NCBI GenBank assembly: GCA_963971305.1
Contig: OZ020303.1
Coordinates: 33,096,106-33,160,105, forward strand
From: Arcuatula senhousia
Lineage: Eukaryota; Mollusca; Bivalvia; Mytilida; Mytilidae
Reading direction: 5' to 3'
Length of the DNA: 64,000 bases
Shown here: positions 34,681 to 47,375 of the stretch, piece by piece
Layout: each line of letters begins with the position of its first letter
How positions within the stretch are numbered: the stretch's first letter is position 1
The notes under the pieces: generated by a model
Told to the model about the DNA's origin: nothing
What the model saw: the letters and a program-made list of their open reading frames with translations, nothing else
Databases searched by the model: none
Translations under genes and position numbers: made by a program

Positions 34681-34804
34681 ATTTTAACCGCGCCAACCAT
34701 GTGTTGGGGAATGAAACATATACAAATAAACCTCCACAAAGGAGAGCATAATTTTACTACCGTTCAATTAGGGACAATTGGAGTTATCTCCCATTCTCCA
34801 CAAT
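34681..34804 (-). repeat. Ngaro split direct repeat A1
   Basis: It matches 25981-26104 with about one difference (aaacctccac versus aaaccttcac). Identity begins at the attttaaccgcgccaaccat block and stops after ctccacaat. The ORF1 start codon (34664-34662) lies just inside it. Confidence 0.92.
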
Positions 34805-35325
34805 GTGACCAAAAAAGTAATATTAGTTTAGATGGTGATTTTTATTGTACATTAAGTTTTATAAATGTCCGATCATTTAAAGCATTTCTATTAAAAAACC
34901 AAGTCAGTTTTCCTGATTATGACAAAGTGGCATTTTATAAGTTAGAAAATCTGTCTTTTTGATACAAAGTTGACCTAAAAACAAACCATGACAACATAAC
35001 GTAATCAAAGCCTGGATAAAAGCAAATAATAACAAGAAAGTCTTTACTTCTTGAAAACTTTAGTGAAATCCCGACTATAGCTCAGACTTTCTTTAGAGCT
35101 TTTAATGAAATCTTAAATAAAAGCCTCAACTTTCTTTTAAATTTGATTAAAACAAACTTAAGCGGCATATTAAGATCTCGTATAAAATCCTTAATAAGAA
35201 CCAATACATGGGCTAAACTTTCTTAAGAACTTAAAGAAACCCCAGTAAGGACATGTTGGTAGTATGAAATTCAACTACGTGTATTATACAAATGAATTAA
35301 AAATGGTCTTACAATATAATGCTTC
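34805..35325. other. Non-coding flank between the Ngaro element and a PLE fragment
   Basis: No coding motif. Repeated ctttctt(t/a)aa words near 35085-35225 suggest a degenerate short repeat. Confidence 0.45.
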
Positions 35326-36215
35326 TTGGAAAATGCATTTTCTGTGAAACTCTTTAATAAAGTATTTGATTGTTGTTATTCCAGAAATGATGATCCTGAA
35401 GAATTCGAAAAAAAACTGTTTGAGATTCTTAGCTCCAAATCAGTTTATTCCTGCAACAGCATCAAAACTTCCGATTTCTCAACTCTTTACACTTCTAATC
35501 CGCATGAACAACTGAAGTCACGATTACATGTAGCACAGCTGATAAACGCACTTTTCTTTTCAATAGTAAACGCAGGTTCAAATATCTGGTAGTCAGTAGG
35601 ACTCACTTTGTCATCAATGAGTCTAAGAAAAAGAACAAATATACAGAAGACCAAATAATCGACATGCTCAATTTTCTTTTCGACAACATATTTGTTCAGT
35701 TGGTGACGTGTTTTTCAGCAAACAATAGGGATTCCCATGGGCAATTGGCACTGATTGCTCACCTTTGTATGAGCAGACTTTATACAATCTCTTCTAGACA
35801 AAAAAATAGTAGACTTGTTTTCTCTCGTTTGACCTCACGTTCCATGGTATTGGTTGTGTCCTTTCACTTCAACAATTCTGGATTTGGTGACTTTCTTCCT
35901 CCCATATATCCTAAGAATTTGGGGTGAAAAACACAACAGATTCTAGGAAGTCTGCTTCATATTTAGATTTACATTTCGAAATTGACTTTTAATGAAGACT
36001 TTAAACAAAGCTGATGTCACGTTTGACACAGATATTGCTTACACAGGGTAATGTTGCTCCACGGTTGCTGTCTTCACTAATGAAATTTTACGCTAGACAC
36101 CGTGCACTCGTAGACAAATAAGGGATTTCTATCTCTCAAATGAGTGCAGGTGTTGGTTTGTCGTGGAGATTTGTTTTGTTTTCCTTTAAATCTCTAGTTT
36201 TTTAATGTATTGTGC
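35326..36215 (+). pseudogene. Penelope-like RT fragment with C-terminus and trailer
   Basis: At 35390-35540 the plus strand reads SIKTSDFSTLYTSNPHEQLK, the DFSTLYT motif A with its catalytic aspartate. 35640-35730 gives MLNFLFDNIFVQ. A damaged motif B follows near 35725-35760 (GIPMGTNCAP decayed to GFPWAIGTDCSP). Then come LPPIYPKNLG (35895-35925) and a C-terminal piece to about 36180. Several frameshifts and stops. This is the longest RT stretch of the family here and links motif A to the C-terminal pieces seen elsewhere. Confidence 0.75.
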
Positions 36216-37380
36216 AAAATTCAACAAAAATAAAGACTTAATATGGGTTGTTGGATCTTCTTCAAAATTTCAGAGCTGATAAATCTTGAGATGCTGTTCC
36301 CCAATCAGAATTTAAAAATCTGTCACCGTTTTTGAGTTATAAGTAAAAAATACTATAATTTTACCATATGCTCTATTTTTAGCCACGGTGGCCATGTTTT
36401 ACAACCGATCAACTTTATCTAAAAATCCCAGCATCAGATATATCCATCAAATGCTAGTAAATACCTATACCAAATAGGAATTGGACCTAAGTTGTCAGAG
36501 GAGTTAACGTTTTAAATGTTATGAGGAAATGTTGTAAAAATTACCGATTTCAACATTCTAAGGGGAATAACTTCTCACAGGAAATGCCCTACAATGTTGC
36601 CTCTATTAAATATTTTGTAGATCATGATGTGCTTAAAACAATATACAATTGTAAATTTCTTAAAATATCTTATATGGTTTTAAACAATATATCTAGTCAA
36701 GCTGTCTGATACATTCAAAGGCAAAAACTGTGACTGCATGTGTCTTTTGGTGACAGGAAAAAAAATATTTATTAGTTTCAATGAATGAAGTTAAAAATAC
36801 ACGTGAAATTATTGTTTATCAAGCCACAGCGCAATACATTTTGAAAAATTGCATCGTTTTGTATAAACAGTGAGACCATCAACATGATCAAGTGTGCCAT
36901 GCCCGACGTCTTAGGGTGGGACGATACCAAATGGCATATATCCAGATTTTAATGAAAATTGGTAGACACATAGTTCTTACTGATATACATCCATATATGA
37001 AATAAAAAATGGGGGTGACGGACCTCGTTTTTTAAATAGATGCATTTGAAAAGTGCATTTTTGGCGGGAACTTAACCAAGACATATAGGAAAAAAGAGTT
37101 TTAACACTAATTATTTTTACTTTTTATACACAAAAATGAACTCACGATATCCAAATTTTGACCAAAAACTATTATAATATTCCTAAAAAAATTCGCGATG
37201 CATTGATGTAAAATAAAGGATATGTCACGGACTTCGTTTTTAAGGTACAGGCTCGTGAACATTGTCTATACGTGAAAAACGCAATAGAATCTAACTAAAA
37301 TTGATGTTGCTTTTCACGACGTTCAGACGGACTTTTCAGTGTACAGGTCGGTAACGTCGTTTTTAACGTAACGTCCTACC
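36216..37380. other. Non-coding; possible degraded TIR element
   Basis: gtcttagggtgggacgatac near 36908 is an imperfect inverse of taacgtcctaccttaagg near 37368, which could bound a decayed element of about 475 bp. Inside, variants of tcacggacttcgttttt recur three times. Upstream, 36216-36520 resembles the GTCGTC-family interior (gccacggtggccatgtttt). Confidence 0.35.
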
Positions 37381-37384
37381 TTAA

Positions 37385-37923
37385 GGGGGTACTTGCACCA
37401 AAGATCAAAAATTTCCTGTCAATAGATTTTCTTTAAAATTCGAGATAACTGGTTCTGAAGGTTGGCTTTTTTACATTGAAACGTTAAAGAAAGTGCATAA
37501 TTTTAAAGTAAAATTCTGATTTTTGAAAAATCTGATCAATAGAATTTTGTAATTTTTTTTATATTATATTGGGTTGTTATATTGCTTTAAAATGATATGA
37601 AGAAAAGGGGGTGCTTCTGGGTTAGTTTTTCAAATAAATACAAAAATACATGTATGTCAAAAAGTGGTCAAAATTATCTCCCTATGTCAAAATGCAGAAA
37701 TATGAGAATCCGTTAGGTTGGAATAATATTTTATAAAATGAAACTATCATAATAAAGAAAAAATAGTTTTAATGCTTTAAATATCAAAACAAAAATAAGA
37801 ATATATCATTATAATATTCTTTAAATGGAATTTTCAAAATCTTGAACATCTTTTATTATTAAGTTAAATGGCAAGTTTAAATTAATTTTTGGCTAGTCAT
37901 GTGATCACCTGCAAAGTTCCCCC
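37385..37923. mobile_element. MITE candidate with TTAA target duplication
   Basis: GGGGGTACTTGCACC after TTAA (37381-37384) faces ACCTGCAAAGTTCCCCC before TTAA (37924-37927), an imperfect inverted pair. TTAA duplication is typical of piggyBac-type elements. No coding capacity. TTAA is frequent in AT-rich DNA, so some caution applies. Confidence 0.55.
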
Positions 37924-38137
37924 TTAAACACGGGCACATAACAAAAATCTTGGACATCCTATGTGTGCTATATTGTCAATGACCTTTGCACTACAAATAT
38001 TAAGTAACGAACTAGGAAGCAAACTGAAAGCACATTCTTGAAATATTTGTTTTTACATGCTATCGATGGCTTTAAAGATTTTATCTTTACCCGATTCTTA
38101 ATTTTTTTTTCCCAAATTCATTAAAAACGTCATTTTT

Positions 38138-40830
38138 TAGCTCACCTGGCCAAAGGCCACGTGAGCTAACGCCATCACGTTGCGTCCGTCGTCTGTCGTC
38201 GTCCGTCGTCTGTCGTTCATCGTCTGTCATCCGTCGTTCGCTAACAATTTTAAAAATCTTTTTTTTCTGAAACCACTTAACCAATTTAACTGAAACTTTG
38301 CAGGGATGATATATGACATGTTGGCAAGAAACGATCCTTATTTAAAATGATTCGATAAAAAAAACATGGACGTTGTTCCGAAAAATAGAACATAGGGTAA
38401 AATCACTTAAATGGCTTAAAACTCAGCAACCATAAAAGATAGAAAAAATCCGAAGGATCTTAGGCTCTTCAGAATCAAAAGTTTTACATAAGTCTCCATT
38501 GAGTGGAAGTTGTCAGATGACCCTTGATAGGAGTTATGGCCCTTTAACCGTAAAATATAGCGGTTTTTTTTCATGTTTTTGGCCTATAGAATGAAAACTA
38601 TTGCAGATAGGGAAAAACTGTTGCTTGCTAAAAATGTTCAGCTTACTAGTATTAAGCTCTACAAAAGTCTCCATAAGGTCAAAGTTGTCAGATGACCTCT
38701 AATAGGGGTTACACTCACTTAAAGGTGAAAAATAGCGTTTATTTAGCTCAGGTGAGCTATTGTTCCTCACTTGGCGTCCGTCCATAAACTTTTTAAAACA
38801 TTAAATCCTCTGACACCATAAGTCCAACTTGGTATGGTTGTTTATTAGCATTCGGTGCTTAGAACTGATGTGGGGATTTATGAATCGTCGTAAAACATGG
38901 CCGCCGTTGCTAAAAATAGAACATCGGGGTAAATTGCAGTTTTTTTTTGCAAATACCTCAAAAACGGTTACAGATATCAAAATTCTGGCATATGTTAAAA
39001 GTGATCAGCACCTCAAGATCTACCTGCCCTGAAATTTTGAAGAAGATGTAGGAGATATTGCCCTTTTTCTGGATTTTTTTGCAAATTTCGCACTTATTAA
39101 GATCTAAAAAATTTATGATTAGGTCAACGTTGTAGGACCATTCCATTTAGGAGTTATTCCCCTTAGAACGTCTAAAAGTATCCATTTTGACACGATTACT
39201 CCTCTGACACCTTAAGTCCAATTGGAACAAAATTTGGTACAAATGTTTAATAAGCTCCCGCAGAGCGGGAGCTAAGTTGACTGAGTATGATGCCTTAAAC
39301 CGGAAGACGTATAAGCTAGTCAGAAATCCGCACCCAATAACACGGAATGCAAAATTAAATTCCTTTTTTGTAATTTTCAATTCAAAAAAATAATAAACAT
39401 AGTTATTGTATTAATATAATTATTTAAAGTATTCCCAGCTATGAAATGTTTTAAACGTAAAGAATTTGTATTAAAAAATTAGGACTTCGGGCATATTTTA
39501 ATTATTGGCGTCCATATGCATTCTATCACTAGAGGTCGCGTCCATCAAAACAATATGACAGAAGCGCGGGAACCTGTCATTCTAATTTTCGCGAAGCAAG
39601 CCCCCACAAAAAAGCGGTGTATTGTCATCCAAACAAATAACTTGATCCCTGCAGTCATTAGATTTACTATGTCCTCAATAAACAAACTGTGTTTGTTATT
39701 TTCCCTCCAGCCGGCTGTGCATTCGAAAATGAAAGTAGAAGGTGACTTCGGCGAGGTCCGCAGAATATAACTTCCTTGTTCTGTTTGCAGCGCGTTCTTT
39801 TTTTCAAAATCATGTAAATGATTGCCTTTCTTGATTATAAAGATAATGAAAAGTATGAGGCACCATATATTTATATATAAGAAATTTACTTGATCTGCGG
39901 GAGCTTTTCAGGTTTAACCTGCATCATATTAGCATTAGGTGTATAGAACTAATGTGGGCCAGGGGATTTATGATTGGTTGTTAAACATGGCCACTGTGGC
40001 TGAAAATAGAACACAAGGGTAAAATGTAGTTTTTTTGCAAAAAAACTGTAAAATGGTGACAGGTTTTTAAATTCTGATTAAAACAAAAGTGATCTGCACC
40101 TCAAGATCTACCTGCCCTGAAATTTTGGAGAAGATCCAACAACCCGTGTAGGAGTTATTCCCCTTTTCCTTGATTTTCTATAGATTTTGCACATCTTTAA
40201 AACTATATGAAATTAAAATTGCATATTGTTAAGCACATAAAGATCTACAAAATATGTAATAGGGTCAATGTTGTAGGGCCATTCCTTTTAGGAGTTATTC
40301 CCCTTAGAACGTCGAATTTGACCATTTTCACAGCTTTTACTCATTACATTTAAACGTTCACTCCTCTGACACCTTAAGATCAATTGGAACTAAACTTGTT
40401 TGTTTATTAGAATAAAATGTTTAAAACTGATATGGGGATTTTTGATTGGATGTAAAACATGGCTGTAGAAAATAGAACATAAGGGTAAATTGCTGTTTAT
40501 ACCGCTTTGAAAAGGATCAATGTTAAACAGTACTTGCCTACTAGCCTACCAATGTTAAATAGTATTTGCCTAATAGCCTATAGTTTAGGCAAATAAAAAT
40601 GTTCAGGTCAATTAGCTCTTCAAGTCTCCATAGGGTCGAAGTTGTCAGATGCCACTTCAAAGTTGAATAATAGTGTTTTTGCATATTTAGAATGAAAACT
40701 ATTGCAGATAAAAAAAAAGCTTTTTCTTGCTTAAACATTCAGCTCATTTAGCTATACAAAAGTCTTAATAGGGTTGACATCAAGACCAGGTGAGCAATTC
40801 AGACTCGATTCAGGCTCATAGGTCCCTCTT
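38138..40830 (+). repeat. Nested copies of the GTCGTC / GCTCACCTGG dispersed family
   Basis: It opens with tagctcacctggccaaagg, then a gtc(c/t)gtcgt microsatellite (38186-38240). It carries the recurring phrases gacccttgataggagttat, aatgaaaactattgcagata and aagaccaggtgagcaattca (end, about 40772-40791). A second start (gctcaggtgagctattgttc, 38744) shows nesting. Within it, about 39272-39900 is foreign: flanked by gctcccgcagagcgggagct and ctgcgggagctttt, it may be an inserted element. Confidence 0.7.
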
Positions 40831-42007
40831 GTTTACGATCGTAACAAAGTGATTAGACATCGTGTTTTTTTTTTCGCTCAAGACAATAGAAACTTTCATT
40901 GTGCTTAGATGTTTGAACTTCTCTTGTAATGCACATTTCAAATTTCTTATTTACTTCAAAGCATTAAAATAACTATTACGGTTTTTTTTCTTATTCTGCC
41001 TTTTACGTCTTTGATGGCAACAATTATATTAAACATGTTACGCACGGCGGAAGCAACTTCTGTAACTTGGGCGTTGGTCATTTTTCATCATTTTCACTTT
41101 GAATTTTGCATAGTCACAGTGAAAAAAATTCTAAAATCTGCATTCAAAATTTGAAGTGCATCCAATGAATTTTCAAGAAATTTTGAAATGAAAACTATAT
41201 CTTCTTTTTTCTCAATGTTACAAGTTACACATGCATATTTTGCACTTCATGGCATATTAACCTTGCAATGTAGATCTATTTTGTGAAAAAATAACTCAAT
41301 TTTATATAGATTTTATTGATGATAATTATTTCAGCACGAAACAATTGTCTTTTGAAATAATATCAATGATAAGACATTATTTTTTATCATGTTTAGTCCG
41401 ACATATTGGATGCCGTCAACTCTGTGCGCGCCGTCTGCAATTTGAATTTTATTAAATGTCTTGCCCATTTTTTAAATTTGTGGCTAATACATAAGTGCAA
41501 AATTTGTATCCTACCATGTTTGGATATATTTGGCCAAGTGAATTTGGAGCAGAATATTTTTGAAAAGTTGAACTAAAAGCTGTAAAAATTGTCATATTTT
41601 ACGTTCTAAGGGGTATATCAATAAACTTCTAAAAGAAACAGTCCTACAACTTTGACTTTCTTACAAAAAAAGTAGATGTTGATGTGCTCTTAAACCACAT
41701 CATATGCAGCTTTAAATTTTTAAATATCTGGATTAGTTTTCAAGATATAAGGCTAAACAAGTGAAAAATTTGGAAAACAAAATTAAGAAAAAGGACAATA
41801 ACTTCTACAATCGAATTTTCTTCAAAATTTCAGACCAGGTAAATCTTGATGTGCTGAACACTATCATCTTATACCAGAATTTTGATATTTGTTGCCGTTT
41901 TTGGAGTATTGGCAATAAAACCTGTAATTAACCCCTACGTTCTATTTTATGCCATGGTGGTCATGTTTTTCGTCGAATCAAACATTCGAACGACAGATTT
42001 GTAGAGG
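40831..42007. other. Non-coding AT-rich sequence and dispersed-repeat interior
   Basis: No gene. 41590-42000 again contains the GTCGTC-family interior phrases (cctacaactttgactttctt, ttgatgtgct, gccatggtggtcatgttttt). Confidence 0.5.
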
Positions 42008-42368
42008 ACATACAAAATACAAATGACAACAAAGTTCCAGACAATAAATTTTGCTACGCCTGACGCGCGTTTCGTCTATTCAAGACTCATCAGAGGCGCT
42101 CTACCAAAAATATTGAAAATGCCAAACACTATATGAATTTGAAGAGCATAGAACAGTACAAACCAAAAACTAAACTTGGGAACCAAATTATTACTAAGAT
42201 AATCAACCTATGTCTGGGGTAGGAAGAACCTTAGGGTTTAGACAATTTTGAAATTTAGACGGATAATTTAAAGCTTTGATGTTTTCACCAACTCAAAAGT
42301 GTTGGTGCCGGAGCGGGCTAACCTCGGGGAATTAAAACTCCACCAGCAGTGCTAACCTTCACGTGTGA
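42008..42368 (-). ncRNA. Single retrozyme-like hammerhead monomer
   Basis: This is the reverse complement of the repeat arrayed at 53.6-58.2 kb. It runs in sense from gtgaaggttagcactgctgg (about 42364) to gttgtcatttgtattt (about 42010). It stands alone and carries one complete hammerhead motif (42057-42098). One unit with defined ends, away from the array, looks like an independent insertion. Confidence 0.75.
42057..42098 (-). ncRNA. Type I hammerhead ribozyme, consensus sequence
   Basis: In sense: stem I strand CGCCT, core CTGATGA, stem II GTCT/AGAC with loop TGAAT, GAAA, minimal stem III in CGCGCG, cleavage triplet GTC, and the pairing strand AGGCG. All core residues are present. Confidence 0.85.
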
Positions 42369-42429
42369 CAACCTTATTAAGTTTTGTTAGTTACTTACAT
42401 TTCGCTTAGTGATTTCAGGGAAGAAACTT

Positions 42430-43010
42430 TTTGAAAAGTTGAACGACAGACGGACGACGGAAGCCAAGCGATGACAAAGACTCACATGGCCTTCAGCCAG
42501 GTGACCTAAAAAGGTCACAGATATCACATTCTGGCATGCGTAAAATGATCAGTACCTAAAGATCTACCCGCCCTGAAATTTTGAAAAAGATCCTACGACT
42601 TTTCTTTTTCATCTTTTTTCCCAAATTTTGCACTTTTAAGTGCAATATCTTAAAACTTTAAGAAATAATTGAGTTTATATGTATTTTAAGCGTATCAAGA
42701 TCTACTATTGACGTTACATGGTCAAACATGTAGGACCTTCCTTTTAGGAGTAATTTCCCTTAGAACGTCGAATAAAGGTAATAACAAAGCTACCGAACTT
42801 GAATGATCAATCTCATAGTCCAGAGAAAATGACAAAAACGAATCGGTCATACCGGAGAATTTGTAGATCGCAATGGTCCTGACTTGGTACAGGCATTCCA
42901 AATGAAATGGTGGGTTAAACCAGGTTTTATGGCGCCAAACCTCCCTCTTCCATTGCGATCTTAGGATCCGGTAATGACCATAGAACACAACATAGTTGTG
43001 AGACACAACA
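42430..43010 (-). repeat. Dispersed repeats: GTCGTC family end and a second family
   Basis: 42430-42780 ends a GTCGTC-family copy (aagccaagcgatgacaaaga). 42779-43000 is the inverse of 61195-61330 (ctccggtatgactgattcg, then gactatgagattgatcattc). It continues with taaaccaggttttatggcgc, a family also seen in the cwo introns. Confidence 0.7.
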
Positions 43011-45379
43011 GGGATATTGAGGTGATCATCTCAGTACAGCAGACCAGTCAAACACTTATTAAAACAATTAACCAAAATTGACCATTTTATTTTCAGTCTT
43101 GTCTAATCATATTCTAATCGTTAAGTCCTTGAACACCAAAGATTTAATTGTAATCAACTTTTGTACAGTTGTTTATTAGCATGTGTGGAAGAAAATTATT
43201 GTTGCGCCATAACTTGTTCACAAACAAATATAGGATTAGATTGAAATAAAGTAAACATGTGTGAATTGTGCCCGATAGTGGCACCTTTATTATCATATTC
43301 AGCCACAGCTTTACTAACGAGTCTTTCAATGAAACGTAGACCATCATTTTGACCTAATCAAAAATTTGCTTAGACTAATTTAAACTTCATCTCACCCTTT
43401 AAATGTCCATAACGCATAACTCCAATTTTCAAATAAAACAAATAATAATGCAACAACTTTATTCACAAATATACAGTACAAAGGAAACGGCAAAACTATC
43501 AGTCAATATTTCTTGTCCCCGGGTTATCGTTCGCAATATTGAAAATAAGCCCAGTTTTATATCACCAAAACGGTGATAGCAATTAACCGATATCCCAGGC
43601 TAAATCCAAAACCCTACTTATAAATATATGGCCACCACAAAATAAAGTTGAGAAAAGGCTTGTCCCTATCTATGAAAATAAATTTGCAAACTTTCGGCAT
43701 TCAGAATCGAAATTTCACCGAGAATTTCATGCACATTAACATAACAAAAGATTTAGCCTGACGTGTATAATAACATTTTAATCGATCTAACTAAAAGGCT
43801 TCTTCCTTAGAGTTTCCAAATTTCAACATTTCAACAATGATTTAATTGATTAATATGAACGTTTGTCCCCCAATACTGTTACTTTTCACAGGAAATTATT
43901 CTTGTTAATAAGAATTATAGCTTTCAGAAACATTCTCTGCTTTGTAAAACCAATTAGGAGGTTGAAGAACTTCTCCTTTGTAGTTTCAACAAAAAATTCA
44001 TCACTCGGTTTTAAATTCACGGTCAACAAAAAGTAGGATCAAAAGAAAATCTCAACTTCAATTGATTGACTAATTTTAGTATGATCAGTTTACAATAAAA
44101 ATGTTATAAATATATCATTGTATAAAGAGATAGATGTAAAATTTTCAAAAGGAAATTACAGAGAAAAAGCTCTCCAACCTCCATTCCGCGTGACATAAGC
44201 CACTAAGGATTAGATTCCCTGGAATGGAAATTAGAAAACTATCTCAAGTCAATTATTCTTTGAGTAAACGTAGCACTTGAATTTTCTGAGTATACAACAA
44301 GGTCCTTAAAGTTTAACATAAGTTACAAGTATCATCATGCGTTTCACTGCAAAGCTATAGAACTCAATTTCCGGATGATTCGTTTAATGATCGAGCACTA
44401 AGCTATATAACCTTCAAGGCGGTATCAAGGACATATAGGTCTTCCAGTCATAGCTCTGACGTTTTTACGATCCTGCCTATCATCCAAATCCTTTTCCAAT
44501 TACTGATGTCTCCTTTCGAGATCCCAATACTATAATTACTTGCAGACGTTATATAGTTACATCTGTGTTAATAACCGAAACTGGCTCCGATCTTTCAATG
44601 CCTACAAAACGACATAATATGCTACTAAATATATATAACTCAATATACCTATAAGAAACGCAGACCCTATGTCACATACATGTATCTGTTACTAAATCAT
44701 TTAAACATACTAGAAATGCAACTGTAACTTCCAATTTGTACAACACACATGACATACATGACAATTTGGGACGAGATAATGCCCCGACGCAAAAACATGA
44801 AATATTTATTACTAGAACATAAAAGTTCATAAAGTCCCTCAAAGAGCCGGTTTTTTCTTTATCTTTCCCGCCATGAGAAAACGTACATGAAACTATAGAT
44901 TGTGTTCAACAATATCTTAAACTAAAATATAAATTACAAACTTTAAAAAAGCCTTCTCTCTAAACACAATATGCATTGCTCTTCAGCATCTAAATATTAC
45001 CCTTTCGATCCTCCAACTAAATTAACCATTAAAGAGCCAACTGCTCAGATTTTCCAAGGTGATGTTCAACCATCTACAAGTAAATTAAAATAAACTGCAT
45101 AAACATAATTGATCCAAGCATGTCGTGAGTCATTTTATTACTGGACGAGAACATGTTTTTTTTTGTTTTGTTTTTTTAAATTTAAGCCGCGTCAGAATAT
45201 ACATAAAGAATATAACCGATAAAATCAGTATCCATTCTGACCACAAGAATACAACAAAAATTGTACCAGGTTAAACCCCAATCACATCAAACAGCGGTGG
45301 CACAATCCACTCTTATTTCGAGGTCCATACTCCGAAAAGTATATCAATAACCGAGGCGACAATATCCGCTAAATGATTT
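43011..45379. other. Non-coding, unrecognised
   Basis: No domain in any frame. 43440-45370 leads without a sharp border into the minisatellite and may be one larger unrecognised element with it. I see no terminal repeats. Confidence 0.4.
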
Positions 45380-46990
45380 TAAAATTTATAAACAAACGGA
45401 CGACGGCATCCGCACTTCAAAATATAAGTTGCCAAGCTACGTATATTACACCATCCGTACTAAAATATCAAAAAATGAACCAAACGAGCAACAACATCCG
45501 TACATCCAACTGGACAACATGCTCGTACTTCAAAGGGAAAAATAAACAAAACGGACGACACCATCCATGCTTCTGAAATTATAAATTACCAAGACACCCT
45601 GTGCTTACTTTAGTCAAAATTAAAAATTCACCAAAGCAAGTCCTTGCTCCAAAATTATTGAATTTACCAAACAGACACCATGCTCGTACTTCAAAATCAA
45701 AAATTAATAATACAGACACCATGCTCGTACTTCAAAATCAAAAATTAATCATACAGACACCATGATCGTACTTCAAAATCAAATATTAATCATACAGACA
45801 CCATGCTCGTACTTCAAAATCAAAAATTAATCATACAGAGACCATGCTCGTACTTCAAAATCAAAAATTAATCAGACACCATGCTCTTACTTCAAAATAA
45901 AAAATTAATCATACAGAAACCAAGCTCGTATTTCAAAATCAAAAACAGACACCATGCTCGTACTTCAAAATCAAAACGCCATGCTCGTACTTCAAAATCA
46001 AAACGCAATGCTCGTACTTCAAAATCACAACACCATGCTCGTACTTCAATATCAAAAATTAATCATACAGACACCATGCTCGTACTTCGAAATCAAAAAT
46101 TAATCATACAGACACCATGCTCGTACTTCAAAATCAAAAATTAATCAGACACCATACTCGTACTTCAAAATCAAAAATTAATCAGACACCAAGCTCGTAC
46201 TTCAAAAACAAAAAAGTTTACCAACTGGACATAAAGTCCTTGGTCTTGCTTCAAAATTAAAAATCAACAAAACGGACACCAGGTCATTTATACTGCTATA
46301 AAATTAAAATTAACCAAACGGACACCATGCCCGTGCTTCAAAATGAAAAATTAATCATACAGACACTATGCCCGTGCTTCAATTTAAAAAATTAACCAAA
46401 CGGACAATGTCCGTGCTTCACAATTAAAAAATTAACCAAACGGATCCATGTCCAGGCTTCAAAATCAAATATTTACCAAATGGACCCATTTTCGTGCCTT
46501 ATTATTGAAAAATTAACCAAACAGACCCATGTCTTTGCTTCAAAATAAAAAATTAACCAAACGGACCCATGTCATAGCTTCAAAATTAAAAATTAACTAA
46601 ACGGACCCATGTCCGCTTTATCATTAAAAAATTAACCAAACGGACCCATGTCCGCTTCATCATTAAAAAATTAACCAAACGGACCAATGTCCGTGCTTCA
46701 TAATTAAAAATTAACCAAACGGACCCATGTCCGTGCTTCAAAGTTAAAAATTAACCAAACGGACTCATGTCCGCTTCATCATTAAAAAATTAAACAAACG
46801 GACCCATGTCCGCTTCATCATTAAAAAATTAACCAAACGGACCCATGTCCGTTTCATCATTAAAAAGTTAACCAAACGGACCCATGTCCGTTTCATCATT
46901 AAAAGTTAACCAAACGGACCCATGTCCGTGCTACAAAATTAAAAATTAACAAAACGGACCCATGTCCGTACTAAAATCTCTCAAAAGGAC
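45380..46990 (+). repeat. Minisatellite array of about 41-bp units, two subfamilies
   Basis: Subfamily 1 (about 45670-46220): accatgctcgtacttcaaaa recurs at exact 41-bp steps (tgctcg at 45681, 45722, 45804, 45845). Subfamily 2 (about 46300-46990): aaccaaacggacccatgtcc, with CGGAC-CCAT-GTCCG forming a 5-bp hairpin in most units. 45380-45670 is a degenerate start (aacggacgacggcatccgc). About 38 units in all. The open frame at 45881-46144 is a by-product. Confidence 0.92.
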
Positions 46991-47214
46991 CATAATGTCC
47001 TCACAAGCATGCAAATAAAAAGAAAAATATACTTACATAAAAGCAATGGATAATTTCCGAAGCCGTGTAATACAAGGCAACGACTTGCACGTGCTCAAAA
47101 ATACCGCGAAAAGGAGAGGTCAGGCGAGCGTCTGTCCTCGCCGACTGCGTTTCGAAGAATTATTTGAATTGATAGATCTCGTGACTTCTCGTGTGATGTC
47201 GCTTAGGATATAAA

Positions 47215-47375
47215 ATTTGTTCTAACGGATTAATAAATCGTTCAAACGAATTAATAAACTGTTCTAACGGATTCCCGGATTATTAAATCGTACAAACGGT
47301 AAAATAAATCGTACAAGCTATTTAATAAACCGTTCAAACGGATTAATAAATATTAAACCGCTCTAACGTATTAAA
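47215..47375 (+). repeat. Short repeat of gattaataaatcgttcaaac
   Basis: About eight variants of a 19-24 base unit, (t/a)aacggattaataaatcgtt, in a row. It lies 220 bp after the minisatellite. Confidence 0.8.

Larger units (their letters stand above)
25878..34804 (-). mobile_element. Ngaro-like tyrosine-recombinase retrotransposon with nested insertions
   Basis: Read on the minus strand, the order is repeat A1 (34804-34681), Gag-like ORF1, RT-RNase H ORF, tyrosine recombinase, then B1 (26249-26210), A2 (26104-25981) and B2 (25917-25878). Split direct repeats of the form A1...B1-A2-B2 together with RT, RNase H and a tyrosine recombinase define Ngaro/PAT-type elements. No methyltransferase lies between RNase H and recombinase, which favours Ngaro over PAT or DIRS. 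These elements integrate through a circular DNA without target duplication. GTGACC occurs at both outer edges (about 25874 and 34805). Without the nested 3334-bp and 208-bp insertions the element is about 5.4 kb. Confidence 0.88.

Noticed and set aside
45881..46144. 87-codon frame with repeated HARTSKS as a repeat protein
   Set aside because: It is a translation of the 41-bp minisatellite.
45380..46990. CRISPR-like array
   Set aside because: Units are contiguous variable minisatellite copies without unique spacers, in a eukaryotic genome.
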